Of a DNA stretch of 64,000 nucleotides, positions 34,864 through 44,050 are shown in pieces (the first letter of the stretch is position 1; every line of letters begins with the position of its first letter). A model generated the notes under the pieces. It ran no database searches, was not told where the DNA came from, and saw only the letters and a list, made by a program, of their open reading frames with translations. A program made the translations under genes and the position numbers. The DNA is from Bacillota bacterium (lineage in GTDB: Bacteria > Bacillota > Dethiobacteria > Dethiobacterales > Dethiobacteraceae), in assembly GCA_012800795.1 (NCBI GenBank), contig JAAZIQ010000079.1:1-64000 (forward strand), in the 5' to 3' direction.

Positions 34864-36462
34864 ATGCGCCAAATCATTACGATTGTAATCATCTTCATGC
34901 TTCTGATCTGCACGGGCTGCCAAAATAATAATTCGGCAAAGGAGTCGTCGCTTCATGTGGCAGCATTAACAGGGCCGTTAACAATGAACCCGTTATTTTT
35001 AAGAGATGCGGCATCTGCTGAAGTTGCTGCACTACTGCATCCACAGCTTCTAGTAACTGATCCGAAAACTCTAATGCCACAAGCGCGGCTTTTTTCATCG
35101 TGGCAGCTGTTAGAGGATAACCTTACATATGTTTTTTCCCTCCATGAAGATGCTTACTGGTCTGACGGTAAACCTGTAACGGCTGAGGATGTTGCATTTA
35201 CCATGCGTGTTATTTGCCATCCTGATTATACGGGTCCATTGTTTCAACCATTGCGTTATATAACCGGGGCTGAGGGTTATAAACTGGAGCATTCCTCACC
35301 ATATGCAGATGGTGATATTTCTGGTATTGAGGTTATTGATGAAAAAACACTGAAAATCAGTTTAAAAGAAAATTATGCTCCCTTTTTAACAATGCTAACT
35401 TTTGCACCTGTGCCAGCACATATTTTATCGGGAGTGGAAGTGGCACAAATGGAATCCCATACTTATTCACATCAGCTGCCGGTGAGTGCCGGACCATACT
35501 TACTGGTTGAGTGGAATGATGAATACCTACATGTCAGGGCCAACCCTCATTATTTTTTGGGCAAGCCATCCATTAATAATATTTACTACCGTTATATTCC
35601 CAACCAGGAAGCCCAATTAATAGAGCTGCTGGCAGGTAAGCTGGATCTTATTCCTACGGCGGTAAAAGTAGAAGATATTAAAAACCTAAAAAATAATCCT
35701 GATATCAAGATTTATCACAACCCAAGGCTTGTTTATGATTATCTAGCACTAAATACAAGAAAAGCCGATTCGCCTTTGTCTAATAAAAAGGTTAGGAAAG
35801 CTTTTACTTTGCTGCTAAACCGTCAGGAGATAGTAAAAAACTTATTACTTAACTATGGCACACCCCTTTACGGTCCCATACTGCCGCTTCATTTTCCTTA
35901 CAAGGAAACACAAGCGGTAGACGAGGTAGATCTAGCCGCTGCCCGACGCTTATTAGTTGAGGCAGGCTACAAAAAACTGAAACTGGATTTAATCTATAAC
36001 GTGGGCAATACAGTGCGGGAAAATGTTGCCCTCTTATTAAAAGAGCAGGCAGCTAAAGTGGGTATTGACATACAGATTAATCTTTTAGAGTGGGAAGCTT
36101 TTTTATCGGCAGTAAATGAAGGAGACTATGATTTAGCCATCTTGGGTAGAGGGGTAGAAGCCGATCCTGATCTCACCTTCCACTGGCATTCACAAAGCCG
36201 GGGAAACAGTTTAGGTTATGCCAATAGTGAGGTTGACCATTTGTTGGAACAAGGCGTGGCTACAATGGATAAAAATGAGAGGGAAAAAATATACCAGGCT
36301 GCTGAAGCCATGATTGTTGAAGATGTTCCTGCCATATGGCTGTATGTTCGTGAGGCCATACATGCCGCAACAGTAAAACTGCAAAACTTTAACCCTCATC
36401 CGGAAAACATTTTTTATAATGTTCACGAATGGACGCTTGCAGATGAGGAGGAGGTAAGTTGA
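34864..36462 (+). CDS. Peptide-type ABC transporter, substrate-binding lipoprotein
   Basis: A 532-residue extracytoplasmic solute-binding protein of family 5 (OppA/DppA type). The lipobox ICTGC (Cys about 19) anchors it to the membrane. Family signatures include the YVFSLHEDAYWSDGKPVTAEDV stretch, in parts, and a periplasmic-binding two-lobe length. ATG34864 follows AAGGAGGG. Its last four bases overlap the permease gene. The family binds oligopeptides, dipeptides or nickel; the ligand here cannot be told. No riboswitch or clear promoter was seen in the 65 bases after the mutM terminator. Confidence 0.92.
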   Translation: MRQIITIVIIFMLLICTGCQNNNSAKESSLHVAALTGPLTMNPLFLRDAASAEVAALLHPQLLVTDPKTLMPQARLFSSWQLLEDNLTYVFSLHEDAYWSDGKPVTAEDVAFTMRVICHPDYTGPLFQPLRYITGAEGYKLEHSSPYADGDISGIEVIDEKTLKISLKENYAPFLTMLTFAPVPAHILSGVEVAQMESHTYSHQLPVSAGPYLLVEWNDEYLHVRANPHYFLGKPSINNIYYRYIPNQEAQLIELLAGKLDLIPTAVKVEDIKNLKNNPDIKIYHNPRLVYDYLALNTRKADSPLSNKKVRKAFTLLLNRQEIVKNLLLNYGTPLYGPILPLHFPYKETQAVDEVDLAAARRLLVEAGYKKLKLDLIYNVGNTVRENVALLLKEQAAKVGIDIQINLLEWEAFLSAVNEGDYDLAILGRGVEADPDLTFHWHSQSRGNSLGYANSEVDHLLEQGVATMDKNEREKIYQAAEAMIVEDVPAIWLYVREAIHAATVKLQNFNPHPENIFYNVHEWTLADEEEVS

Positions 36463-37400
36463 TTCCAGAACTGGGGCGGAGGTTCATGCAAACTGTCATT
36501 GTTTTATTTGGCGTTTCTATGGTGACATTTTTGCTGATGCATGCTGCGCCGGGACATCCCCTACAGACAAATCCAGAATTGCGTCTTGACCCTACGGCGG
36601 TAGAGCGCTGGCTACAGTTACATCAGCTTGACCAACCCCTTATTTCACAGTATTTAGCCTGGTTAAGCCGCGTTTTTCGGGGGGATTTTGGTGAATCTTT
36701 ACTTTATAACAGGCCTGTATTGGAGTTAATGGGAGAGCGTCTGCCGTCAACTCTTTTATTGACTTTGACCGCTTTTGTCTTGGCGCTTTTTTTAGCCATT
36801 GTTGTCGGTATAAAAATTGCAACTCAACAGAACTCTTGGCTGGATCGATTTGTTTGCACCCTTTCTTTAGCCGGCATTTCTGTGCCATATTTCTGGTTGG
36901 CAATGGTTTTAGTATTGCTTTTTGCTTATCGTTTCCCATTTTTGCCGGCTGTTGGCATGCGAACACCGGGTGATGGTAGTATTTTAGACATACTAAAGCA
37001 TATGCTACTGCCCTTAATTGTTATGGTAATTGCTAATTTTGCCCGTTATGTACGCTATGTGCGCAGTGCCGTTCTGGATGTACTGCAGCAGGACTATGTC
37101 AGGTCAGCCATAGCGCGCGGATTAAAAGGAAAAGATATTTTGTACCGCCATGTTCTGCCCAATGCAGCAATGCCTATTATTACTGTGGCTGCTCTTTCCC
37201 TGCCGATGTTGTTTACAGGGGCCATGGTGGCAGAATATGTTTTTGCCTGGCCGGGACTGGGCCGTTTTATTGTTACATCTACCATGGCACGGGATTATCC
37301 GGTGATTATGACAGTTAATTTGTACACGGCATCACTGGTGGCGATAGCCAATTTTATTGCCGATGCACTATATCTTTTGATCGATCCCAGATTAAGATAG
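36459..37400 (+). CDS. Peptide-type ABC transporter permease 1 (OppB/DppB-like)
   Basis: A 313-residue inner-membrane permease with six predicted helices. The family N-terminus RRFMQTVIVLFGVSMVTF is seen in part, and the cytoplasmic EAA-type loop (YVRSAIARGLKGKDILYRHVLPNA), which contacts the ATPases, is near 215-240. TTG36459 lies behind GAGGAGG and overlaps the binding-protein gene as TTGA, so translation is coupled. It pairs with the next permease. Confidence 0.93.
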   Translation: MIPELGRRFMQTVIVLFGVSMVTFLLMHAAPGHPLQTNPELRLDPTAVERWLQLHQLDQPLISQYLAWLSRVFRGDFGESLLYNRPVLELMGERLPSTLLLTLTAFVLALFLAIVVGIKIATQQNSWLDRFVCTLSLAGISVPYFWLAMVLVLLFAYRFPFLPAVGMRTPGDGSILDILKHMLLPLIVMVIANFARYVRYVRSAVLDVLQQDYVRSAIARGLKGKDILYRHVLPNAAMPIITVAALSLPMLFTGAMVAEYVFAWPGLGRFIVTSTMARDYPVIMTVNLYTASLVAIANFIADALYLLIDPRLR

Positions 37401-37422
37401 GCGGTAAGGGGCTGGAGAATTA

Positions 37423-38256
37423 ATGCGGAGTAATCTTACTTTATTTATCGGTTTGACCTTAATTGCCCTGCTGACAATGCTGGCAGTTTTAGCACCCGTG
37501 CTGGCGACACATGATCCTGCTGCTACCAATGCTGATAAATGGCTGCAGCCTCCCAGCAGTGAGCACTTTTTTGGTACTGACCGTCTGGGGAGGGATGTTT
37601 TTAGCCGTGTGTTGTACGGAGGACGTGTCTCTCTGGCAGTAGGACTGCTGTCAACTTTTCTTTCCCTGGGTGTTGGTACTTTATTAGGTCTTGTGGCAAG
37701 TTATTATGGCGGTTTGGTTGATGTAATTATTATGCGTGTGGCAGATATAGTATTGGTTTTTCCTTCAATGCTGCTGGCACTGACTCTGGTGGCAATTTTC
37801 GAGCCTGCTTTATGGCTGGTAATTTTAGTGATTGGCGGTACCGGCTGGCCCAGTGTTGCCCGTCTGGTACGCAGCGAAGTATTACGTTTGCGGCAAAGTG
37901 ATTTTGTTGCCTCAGCCCGTTTGTTAGGAGCAAAAAATGCCCGCATTGTATGGCAGCATTTACTTCCCAATGCCATTGGCCCTGTACTAGTGGCGGCAAC
38001 TTTTAGTGTTCCGGCGGCAGTTATGACAGAAGCCGGATTAAGCTATCTTGGTTTAGGTGTGCAGCCGCCAACACCAACCTGGGGGAATATGTTAAGAGAT
38101 GCACAGTTATATTTACGTTATGCCTGGTGGTATGCATTCTTTCCAGGCCTTTTCATCTTTCTCACGGTTTTTAGTTTCCATCTCACCGGCGAAGGATTGC
38201 GACAGACTTTGGGATTATCACAAACTGCACGGAGGAACTGGCGTGCTGGAAGTTAA
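37423..38256 (+). CDS. Peptide-type ABC transporter permease 2 (OppC/DppC-like)
   Basis: A 277-residue permease. It shows the signature FGTDRLGRDVFSRVLYGGRVSL near 48-69, in parts, and the EAA loop ASARLLGAKNARIVWQHLLPNA near 165-187. About six helices are predicted. ATG37423 follows GGGGCTGGAG. Its 3' end overlaps the first ATPase gene by 14 bases. It forms the membrane channel together with permease 1. Confidence 0.93.
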   Translation: MRSNLTLFIGLTLIALLTMLAVLAPVLATHDPAATNADKWLQPPSSEHFFGTDRLGRDVFSRVLYGGRVSLAVGLLSTFLSLGVGTLLGLVASYYGGLVDVIIMRVADIVLVFPSMLLALTLVAIFEPALWLVILVIGGTGWPSVARLVRSEVLRLRQSDFVASARLLGAKNARIVWQHLLPNAIGPVLVAATFSVPAAVMTEAGLSYLGLGVQPPTPTWGNMLRDAQLYLRYAWWYAFFPGLFIFLTVFSFHLTGEGLRQTLGLSQTARRNWRAGS

Positions 38257-39184
38257 AAATCTGCAAGTTGGTTTTAACGAAGTGGGCAAAATAAAGTGGG
38301 TGGTAAAAAACAGCAGCTTTTCCGTAAGTGCGGGAGAGATCCTGGGGATTGTGGGTGAATCAGGCAGCGGCAAAAGTATGACGGCGCTGGCAATAATGGG
38401 CTTGTGCCCGGTTGATGCAATTGTACAGGGCCAGCTAAATTTTCAAAATAGGAAAATGAATTTTGCACAGCGTGACGCTTGGCAAGAATTGCGCGGTGTA
38501 GAGATGGGGATGGTATTTCAGGACCCGACAAGCAGCCTAAACCCTTTATATCCAGTGGGCCAAACTGTGGCTGAAGCTTTAGTATTCCATAAGAAAATGC
38601 CCCTAGAAGAGGCAAAGAAGGAAACGGAAAAACTTTTTACTTCCTTGGGTATATTACCGGCTGCGGTTAGAGCGAGACAGTACCCGCATCAATTAAGCGG
38701 AGGCCTTAAGCAGCGGGTAATGCTGGCTGCAGCCATTTGCTGTAAACCGAAATTGCTTATAGCTGATGAACCCACAACAGCATTGGATGTTACTGTCCAG
38801 GCTCAGATACTCAATTTATTGACTAGTTATGCTAAAGGAGAAAATTCCGCCCTTTTATTAATTTCACATGATCTGGGGGTAATTGCCCAAACAGCTGACC
38901 GGGTGCTGGTAATGTGCAAAGGGGTAATCGTGGAAGAAGCACCGGTTTTAGAGTTATTTAAAAAACCACTGCATCCCTATACACAGTTACTAATAAATTC
39001 ACTGCCGCGCCTGGACAGGGCCGTGCAGTTAAAAACGGAAAAAAGTGAAATAGTTATTAATGGTTCTGCTTGTTTATTTGCCGGCCGCTGTCGGTATTGC
39101 CGGCAGATCTGCTTACAGGTGGAGCCCAAAATTAAAGCAATATCAGAAAAAAGAAGGGTATGCTGTCATTTCCCCCTTTTTTAA
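38243..39184 (+). CDS. Peptide-type ABC transporter ATP-binding protein 1 (OppD/DppD-like)
   Basis: A 313-residue ATPase. It has Walker [10 protein letters not shown]-loop VFQDPTSSLNP, signature LSGGLKQR (a Leu where Gln or Met is usual), Walker B LLIADEPT and H-loop ISHDLG. The C-terminal oligopeptide/dipeptide extension carries a cysteine-rich patch (CRYCRQIC), which in related proteins can bind an Fe-S cluster. GTG38243 lies seven bases after GGAGG; a much longer upstream frame is only overlap with the permease gene. Confidence 0.93.
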   Translation: MLEVKNLQVGFNEVGKIKWVVKNSSFSVSAGEILGIVGESGSGKSMTALAIMGLCPVDAIVQGQLNFQNRKMNFAQRDAWQELRGVEMGMVFQDPTSSLNPLYPVGQTVAEALVFHKKMPLEEAKKETEKLFTSLGILPAAVRARQYPHQLSGGLKQRVMLAAAICCKPKLLIADEPTTALDVTVQAQILNLLTSYAKGENSALLLISHDLGVIAQTADRVLVMCKGVIVEEAPVLELFKKPLHPYTQLLINSLPRLDRAVQLKTEKSEIVINGSACLFAGRCRYCRQICLQVEPKIKAISEKRRVCCHFPLF

Positions 39185-39200
39185 AAGTAGGAGCAGTTAG

Positions 39201-40118
39201 ATGATGAAAAGTAATAATTTACTGGAAGTTAAAAATATAGTTTATGCTTATGGGCAGGTAACTGCAGTCGACGGTGTATCTTTTGCGTTGGTTGATAAAG
39301 ATTCATTAGGGTTGGTGGGTGAATCAGGTTCAGGCAAGAGTACACTGGGCAGATGTATTGCAGGATTATTAAAACCGCAGAGAGGCCGTATTCTTTACCG
39401 TGGTCATGTTATTAACGGTCAGCTGCACAAGGAAATACAGTTGGTTTTTCAGGATAGTTTTGCGGCTTTAAATCCGCGTATGAAGGTCGGGTCTTTGGTA
39501 GAAGAGGGATTAATAATTAATAGAAACGGAAATAAGGAAGAAAGGCGCCGCAAAGTTAGGGAAGTGCTGCAAACGGTTGGCATTGATCCGGAATTAATAT
39601 CACGTTTCCCACACCAGTTAAGCGGTGGTCAGCGGCAGCGTGTAGCACTGGCTAGGACACTAATCTTAAATCCTCGTTTATTAATTCTCGATGAGCCCGT
39701 TTCTTCTTTGGATGTTACAACTGGAATGCGTCTTCTTAGTTTATTACGGGATTTAAAGTTTAAGCACAATTTAGCTTACATTTTTATTTCTCATGATTTG
39801 GCGGTAGTAAGACAGATTTGCCGGCGGGTTGCGGTAATGTATGCGGGTAAAATAGTGGAGCTGGGAGATGTGGAAGCAGTTTTTTCTCGGCCTGCTCATT
39901 TCTACACAAAATTACTTTTAGAGGCACATCCCATACCGGATCCGGAACAAAGAAAGGTAATTGAAATAAGGGGGGAAGCGGTGGATTTGCTGTCACCGCC
40001 ATCCGGTTGTCGTTTTCATCCCCGCTGTTTGGCGGCAGATCAGCGTTGTAGACGGGTTCCGCCTCCATTTATAAAGGTCGCTGATAATCATAAAGCGGCA
40101 TGCCATAAAGCCCTTTAA
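39201..40118 (+). CDS. Peptide-type ABC transporter ATP-binding protein 2 (OppF/DppF-like)
   Basis: A 305-residue ATPase. It has Walker [10 protein letters not shown], signature LSGGQRQR, Walker [14 protein letters not shown]-loop ISHDLA and the C-terminal oligopeptide extension with RFHPRC. It works as a heterodimer with the preceding ATPase. ATG39201 follows AGGAGCAG. It is the last gene of the five-gene importer; no strong terminator follows before the icd promoter. Confidence 0.93.
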   Translation: MMKSNNLLEVKNIVYAYGQVTAVDGVSFALVDKDSLGLVGESGSGKSTLGRCIAGLLKPQRGRILYRGHVINGQLHKEIQLVFQDSFAALNPRMKVGSLVEEGLIINRNGNKEERRRKVREVLQTVGIDPELISRFPHQLSGGQRQRVALARTLILNPRLLILDEPVSSLDVTTGMRLLSLLRDLKFKHNLAYIFISHDLAVVRQICRRVAVMYAGKIVELGDVEAVFSRPAHFYTKLLLEAHPIPDPEQRKVIEIRGEAVDLLSPPSGCRFHPRCLAADQRCRRVPPPFIKVADNHKAACHKAL

Positions 40119-40126
40119 GCAGACCA

Positions 40127-40155
40127 TTTACAGTTTATCCGGTCATTGTTATAAT
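40127..40155 (+). promoter_or_regulatory. Promoter for the icd-like gene
   Basis: TTTACA at 40127-40132, an exact 17-base spacer, and consensus TATAAT at 40150-40155 preceded by TGT (extended -10). One of the best promoters in the window. Confidence 0.75.
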
Positions 40156-40198
40156 AGAAGTCAATGCAGACAAGCTAAAGCAAGAGGGAGGACGCATA

Positions 40199-41197
40199 AT
40201 GTATAAAATTACTTTAATTCCCGGCGATGGTATTGGGCCGGATATTACGGCAGCAGTAAAAAAAGTTATTGCGGCAACCGGAGTTCCCATAGAATGGGAT
40301 GAACAGTTAGCGGGAGAGAGTGCAGTTGAAAGTTATGGAACACCGCTGCCTGAAACTTTATTAGAGTCAATTAGAAAAAATAAAGTTGCACTTAAAGGGC
40401 CACTTACCACACCAATTGGAACCGGTTTTCGCAGCATAAATGTTGCCTTACGTAAAGAATTTGATTTATATGCAAATATTCGCCCGGCTCGCAGCTATGC
40501 CGGCATACGCTCCCGTTACGAAAACATTGATTTAGTTGTAATCAGGGAAAATACAGAAGATTTATATGCAGGTGTGGAGCATATGGTGGGCGAAGATGCG
40601 GCAGAAAGTATTAAAATCATCACTCGCAAAGGCAGTGAAAGAATTTGCCGCTTTGCTTTTGAGTACGCAAAAAAGAACAACCGCCATAAAGTTACGGCGG
40701 TTCATAAAGCAAATATTATGAAATGCACAGATGGACTTTTTTTGGAAGTAGCACGTAAAGTGGCCGCTGATTATCCTGATTTGGAATTTGAAGAACGAAT
40801 TGTTGATAATATGTGTATGCAGTTGGTGCAGAAACCTGAAAACTATGATGTTTTAGTTGCACCTAATCTTTATGGCGATATTATTTCTGATCTCTGTGCC
40901 GGTTTGGTGGGTGGATTAGGAGTGGCGCCAAGTGCCAATATAGGTGAAAACTGTGCCATCTTTGAAGCTGTTCACGGCAGTGCGCCGAAATATGCCGGGT
41001 TAGATAAAGCAAATCCTACCGCTTTAATTCTATCCTCAGTAATAATGTTACGTTACTTGGGTGAAGAGGATGCTGCAGATAATATTGAAAAAGCATTGGC
41101 TGCAGTTATAAAAGAAGGCAAGTCAGTAACTTATGATTTGGGCGGCTCTGCTAAAGGGATGGAGATGGCGGAAGCTGTAATTGCTAAAATGAGCTAA
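40199..41197 (+). CDS. icd: NAD-type isocitrate dehydrogenase (isocitrate/isopropylmalate dehydrogenase family)
   Basis: A 332-residue beta-decarboxylating dehydrogenase that probably converts isocitrate to 2-oxoglutarate. GDGIGPDI lies near the N-terminus. The substrate loop [19 protein letters not shown] carries the Ser and Asn typical of isocitrate rather than isopropylmalate enzymes. [12 protein letters not shown], the Lys of HKANIMK, and the metal aspartates (NLYGDIISD) follow. Length and motifs fit the short NAD-dependent form. Homoisocitrate or isopropylmalate activity is possible but less likely. Its stop overlaps the convergent SASP gene by four bases. Confidence 0.88.
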   Translation: MYKITLIPGDGIGPDITAAVKKVIAATGVPIEWDEQLAGESAVESYGTPLPETLLESIRKNKVALKGPLTTPIGTGFRSINVALRKEFDLYANIRPARSYAGIRSRYENIDLVVIRENTEDLYAGVEHMVGEDAAESIKIITRKGSERICRFAFEYAKKNNRHKVTAVHKANIMKCTDGLFLEVARKVAADYPDLEFEERIVDNMCMQLVQKPENYDVLVAPNLYGDIISDLCAGLVGGLGVAPSANIGENCAIFEAVHGSAPKYAGLDKANPTALILSSVIMLRYLGEEDAADNIEKALAAVIKEGKSVTYDLGGSAKGMEMAEAVIAKMS

Positions 41198-41505
41198 TTG
41201 TATTTACCAGCCAATTCTTTTTCTGCCAGCTCTATCATTCTTTTTACCATGTTGCCGCCAATTCTGCCGCCAATTCTACCACCTATGGAGCCGCAGACGG
41301 CAGAAGGAACTCTTTGCCAACCATTTTGCCGGATATATGTATCAATTCCTAGTTCACTGGCAATTTCATGCTTATATTTTTCCAGATTAGTTTCCCAGGA
41401 ATTTGCGCTACCGTCGGCCAGTCCTAGTTCAGTGGCAATTTCCAATTTGAATTTTTCTAACGCCTGTTCCACTTCCGGAATTAGGCGTTTTCTACGCCTT
41501 GCCAT
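41194..41505 (-). CDS. Alpha/beta-type small acid-soluble spore protein with a duplicated N-terminal module
   Basis: A 103-residue spore-core DNA-binding protein, longer than the usual 60-75. The C-terminal block matches alpha/beta SASP (GGRIGG ... [13 protein letters not shown]). Upstream there are two copies of the germination-protease (GPR) site: E-I-A-T-E in [10 protein letters not shown] and E-I-A-S-E in [10 protein letters not shown]. SASPs protect spore DNA and are degraded by GPR at germination. ATG41505 lies seven bases after GGAGGTGA; an in-frame ATG at 41508 is adjacent. No clear sigma-G promoter was found. It shows that the host forms spores. Confidence 0.88.
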   Translation of the reverse strand: MARRRKRLIPEVEQALEKFKLEIATELGLADGSANSWETNLEKYKHEIASELGIDTYIRQNGWQRVPSAVCGSIGGRIGGRIGGNMVKRMIELAEKELAGKYN

Positions 41506-41610
41506 CATTTCACCTCCAAGTTTTATTTGCTTAATTATATTGTAAGCAGCTTTTTTGTTCTTATCCTAGACAAAATTAGCTTACTTTGTGAAATGATGTG
41601 AGCATCTTTT

Positions 41611-42651
41611 CTAATACAGGCGTAATTTTTTACCATTAATTTTATTTTTATTAATTTTTTCCTCTAAAGTCCTAGGCACAGTTATAAAATCATTGTCTCC
41701 ATCGCTGATATAGCGTTTTTCCGGATACTTTTGAAAATAGTCAAGCCAGCGCGGTAATTCTGTGCCATCGGCACGTACACGGGGTAGGCGGTAAGGATCA
41801 AAATTCTGAGCAAAAGGGGAGGGTGCCGGGTTGGCGCCTACCAGCAGGATTGCGTTATGTTGGTAGCTTGTTTCTTCCCATTTGCCCGATCTTAAAATTG
41901 CTTCTTCCTTTGCTCTGGCGCCGTAAGGCAGGGCTAAACTTTTTACTTGATAGCCAGGTAAATAATCTTGCGTGGCGCGTACATTTTTCGCCAGTGCTTC
42001 CACCACTTCGGAGCTTGAAAGTTTGGCTAAATTTTCGTGATTATAAGCATGGTTACCTATTTCGAAGCCCCATTTTTGGAGCAATGCCAGTTTTTCTGCA
42101 ATCCATTTACTTTGTCTAAATGGCACGGGATAGTAAATAAAAAAAGTTCCGGCCGGAGTGAAATCGGGGTATTTTTTGCTCATTTCTAAAATGATTGCTA
42201 CTGCACAGTCGGGATCAAGTATGTATTGACTATCATCCTGTTCTATAAAACGCAGATGCCCGCTTGTTCCGTCATCAAAAGTCAGAACAAAGGGAGTTGT
42301 GCCGGCGGGAAGATTGATATTACCTGAGATATAGTCATTTAAATTAACTGGCCTGTAATTTTCTTGATAAAGGCGTTCCAAATCAGCACGAAAATTGTCA
42401 ACCTGTCGTGACCATGTTCCTTCCTTACTGCCAATTTCATGATACATTAAAATCATCACTTCACCCAGCTCATTGGGCCGGTAAGCCTGCCAGTCCGTAT
42501 TTTCTTTCTCATTATCAGGCGCATCATTTCCTTCAGCGGGAATCTCTTGCACTTTTTCTGCAGACTGCTTGTCCACAGGCTGTGCCGGAGATTGGCAAGC
42601 ACTGAGAAAAAGTAGAAAGATTAAGATGGTGGAAAAAAATTTAGTAAGCAT
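41611..42651 (-). CDS. Polysaccharide deacetylase lipoprotein
   Basis: A 346-residue exported protein with lipobox LSAC near residue 19, a Glu/Asp-rich linker (about 20-60) and a NodB-like deacetylase domain. Metal and catalytic residues are in MYHEIG, TFDDG (about 125-129) and NHAYNH (about 195-200). It probably removes acetyl groups from peptidoglycan or other surface glycans. ATG42651 follows GAGGTGA. It is monocistronic and divergent from dprA. The insertion between motifs and the unusual C-terminus (ending RLY) mean the exact substrate is unknown. Confidence 0.88.
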   Translation of the reverse strand: MLTKFFSTILIFLLFLSACQSPAQPVDKQSAEKVQEIPAEGNDAPDNEKENTDWQAYRPNELGEVMILMYHEIGSKEGTWSRQVDNFRADLERLYQENYRPVNLNDYISGNINLPAGTTPFVLTFDDGTSGHLRFIEQDDSQYILDPDCAVAIILEMSKKYPDFTPAGTFFIYYPVPFRQSKWIAEKLALLQKWGFEIGNHAYNHENLAKLSSSEVVEALAKNVRATQDYLPGYQVKSLALPYGARAKEEAILRSGKWEETSYQHNAILLVGANPAPSPFAQNFDPYRLPRVRADGTELPRWLDYFQKYPEKRYISDGDNDFITVPRTLEEKINKNKINGKKLRLY

Positions 42652-42811
42652 ACCTAATTCACCTCAAAACTTGCTGCAATTATTACCCTATCTTAGGAAA
42701 GAAAAATGGTCAATAGTAATATTGGCAGTAATACTGGTAAAATAATTAATAAATCGTGAAATCTGCGTTGCTTAGGATAAAAATACTGAAAATTTATGCA
42801 AATTTCTCTTT

Positions 42812-42825
42812 GGAACGCTTGTTCG
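42812..42825 (-). promoter_or_regulatory. LexA (DinR) operator match upstream of dprA
   Basis: On the minus strand the sequence reads CGAACAAGCGTTCC, which fits every position of the Gram-positive LexA consensus CGAACRNRYGTTYC. It overlaps the -35 of the predicted dprA promoter, so LexA would block RNA polymerase. It lies 105 bases from the dprA start and 160 bases from the divergent deacetylase start. Confidence 0.65.
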
Positions 42826-42847
42826 CATAGATGGTTTGTGGTATAGT
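42819..42847 (+). promoter_or_regulatory. Promoter for dprA-topA
   Basis: TTGTTC at 42819-42824, a 17-base spacer, and TATAGT at 42842-42847. Transcription would begin near 42854, leaving a leader of about 77 bases. A near-match to the CodY motif (12 of 15 bases) lies at 42780-42794, just upstream. Confidence 0.6.
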
Positions 42848-42930
42848 CATTTTATGGTGTAAAATGGAAAGATGCAGGAATCATTATTGATCTGTAGAAT
42901 ATAAGGCAGAGCGCCGAGAGGGGTAAAATA

Positions 42931-44007
42931 ATGAGCGATTTACCATTTTGGTTGGCTTTAAATCGTATCTCAACTTTAGGGGCTCGCCGTATCAGACATT
43001 TAATCGAAACTTTTGGCGATGCCAAAAATGCTTACTATGCAAGTGAAAAGCAGTTGAGTGAATTAGGCCTGCCGCCGAAAGTCTTGGCAGCATTTTTGCG
43101 TGAACGGGAGCAAATTGATCCACAGCAGGTATGGCAACACTGTCGGGATCTTGGCATTAATTTTATTGTACTGAATGATCAGAACTATCCTGCATTATTA
43201 AAGGAAATATATGATCCACCTGCGGTCATCTATTTCCGTGGTGATTTACAGCTACTGTCACAATTTACAATTGCCGTTGTTGGTTCACGTAAAACTACTG
43301 CTTATGGACGCTCCGTGGCGGAAAAGTTAGCAGCTGATTTGGCGCGGCAGGGTGTTGTGATTGTAAGTGGTATGGCACGAGGAATAGATAGCTGTGCTCA
43401 CCGCGGTGCCCTAAAAGCTTTGGGAAAGACTGCGGCGGTGCTAGGAAGCGGTTTAGATGTCTGTTACCCTCCGGAAAACCGGAATTTAATGGAGGAGATT
43501 ATAAAAAACGGAGTAGTACTTACCGAATTTCCGCCAGGGACTCAGCCTAAGCCGGCTCACTTTCCCATGCGCAATCGTATCATTAGTGGTCTTTCCCATG
43601 GTGTACTGGTGGTAGAAGCTGCAGAAAAAAGTGGAGCATTAATTACTGCAGATTGCGCACTTGAGCAGGGAAGGGAAATTTTTGCAGTGCCGGGCAGTAT
43701 CCATAGTCCTTTAAGCCGCGGGTGCCATCGCCTGCTTAAAGAAGGTGCGGCTGTTTGTGAGACGGCAGCAGATATTTTATTTGCCTTGGGGAAAAATGTT
43801 AGTGAAGAGGCAGCAACTGCCGTTGATCTGACTCCCAAGCAAGAAGCAGTACTGGCCGCCTTAGAATATGAGCCTGTTCATTTTGATCAACTTATAGTCT
43901 TATTGGGCCTACCGGCAGCTGAACTTAATGGCTTGCTGTTGGAGCTGGAATTGGCCGGTATGATTAAAAAAATGCCGGGGAATTATTATTTGCGAGTTCA
44001 AGAATAA
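42931..44007 (+). CDS. dprA: DNA-processing protein DprA (Smf)
   Basis: A 358-residue protein that binds incoming single-stranded DNA in natural transformation and loads RecA. The Rossmann-like domain (about 80-280) has VVGSRKTTAYG, VSGMARGID, LGSGLDVCYPPEN and GREIFAVPG. An N-terminal SAM-like helical part and a C-terminal winged-helix domain (about 295-358) flank it. Smf is kept in many non-competent bacteria. ATG42931 follows GAGAGGGG. A LexA operator overlaps its promoter; topA, trmFO, xerC, hslVU and codY follow as in Bacillus. Confidence 0.95.
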   Translation: MSDLPFWLALNRISTLGARRIRHLIETFGDAKNAYYASEKQLSELGLPPKVLAAFLREREQIDPQQVWQHCRDLGINFIVLNDQNYPALLKEIYDPPAVIYFRGDLQLLSQFTIAVVGSRKTTAYGRSVAEKLAADLARQGVVIVSGMARGIDSCAHRGALKALGKTAAVLGSGLDVCYPPENRNLMEEIIKNGVVLTEFPPGTQPKPAHFPMRNRIISGLSHGVLVVEAAEKSGALITADCALEQGREIFAVPGSIHSPLSRGCHRLLKEGAAVCETAADILFALGKNVSEEAATAVDLTPKQEAVLAALEYEPVHFDQLIVLLGLPAAELNGLLLELELAGMIKKMPGNYYLRVQE

Positions 44008-44050
44008 TTTTTGCAGTAAATTAAAAGCAAGAGTTTTTTGGGGGTGCCAT

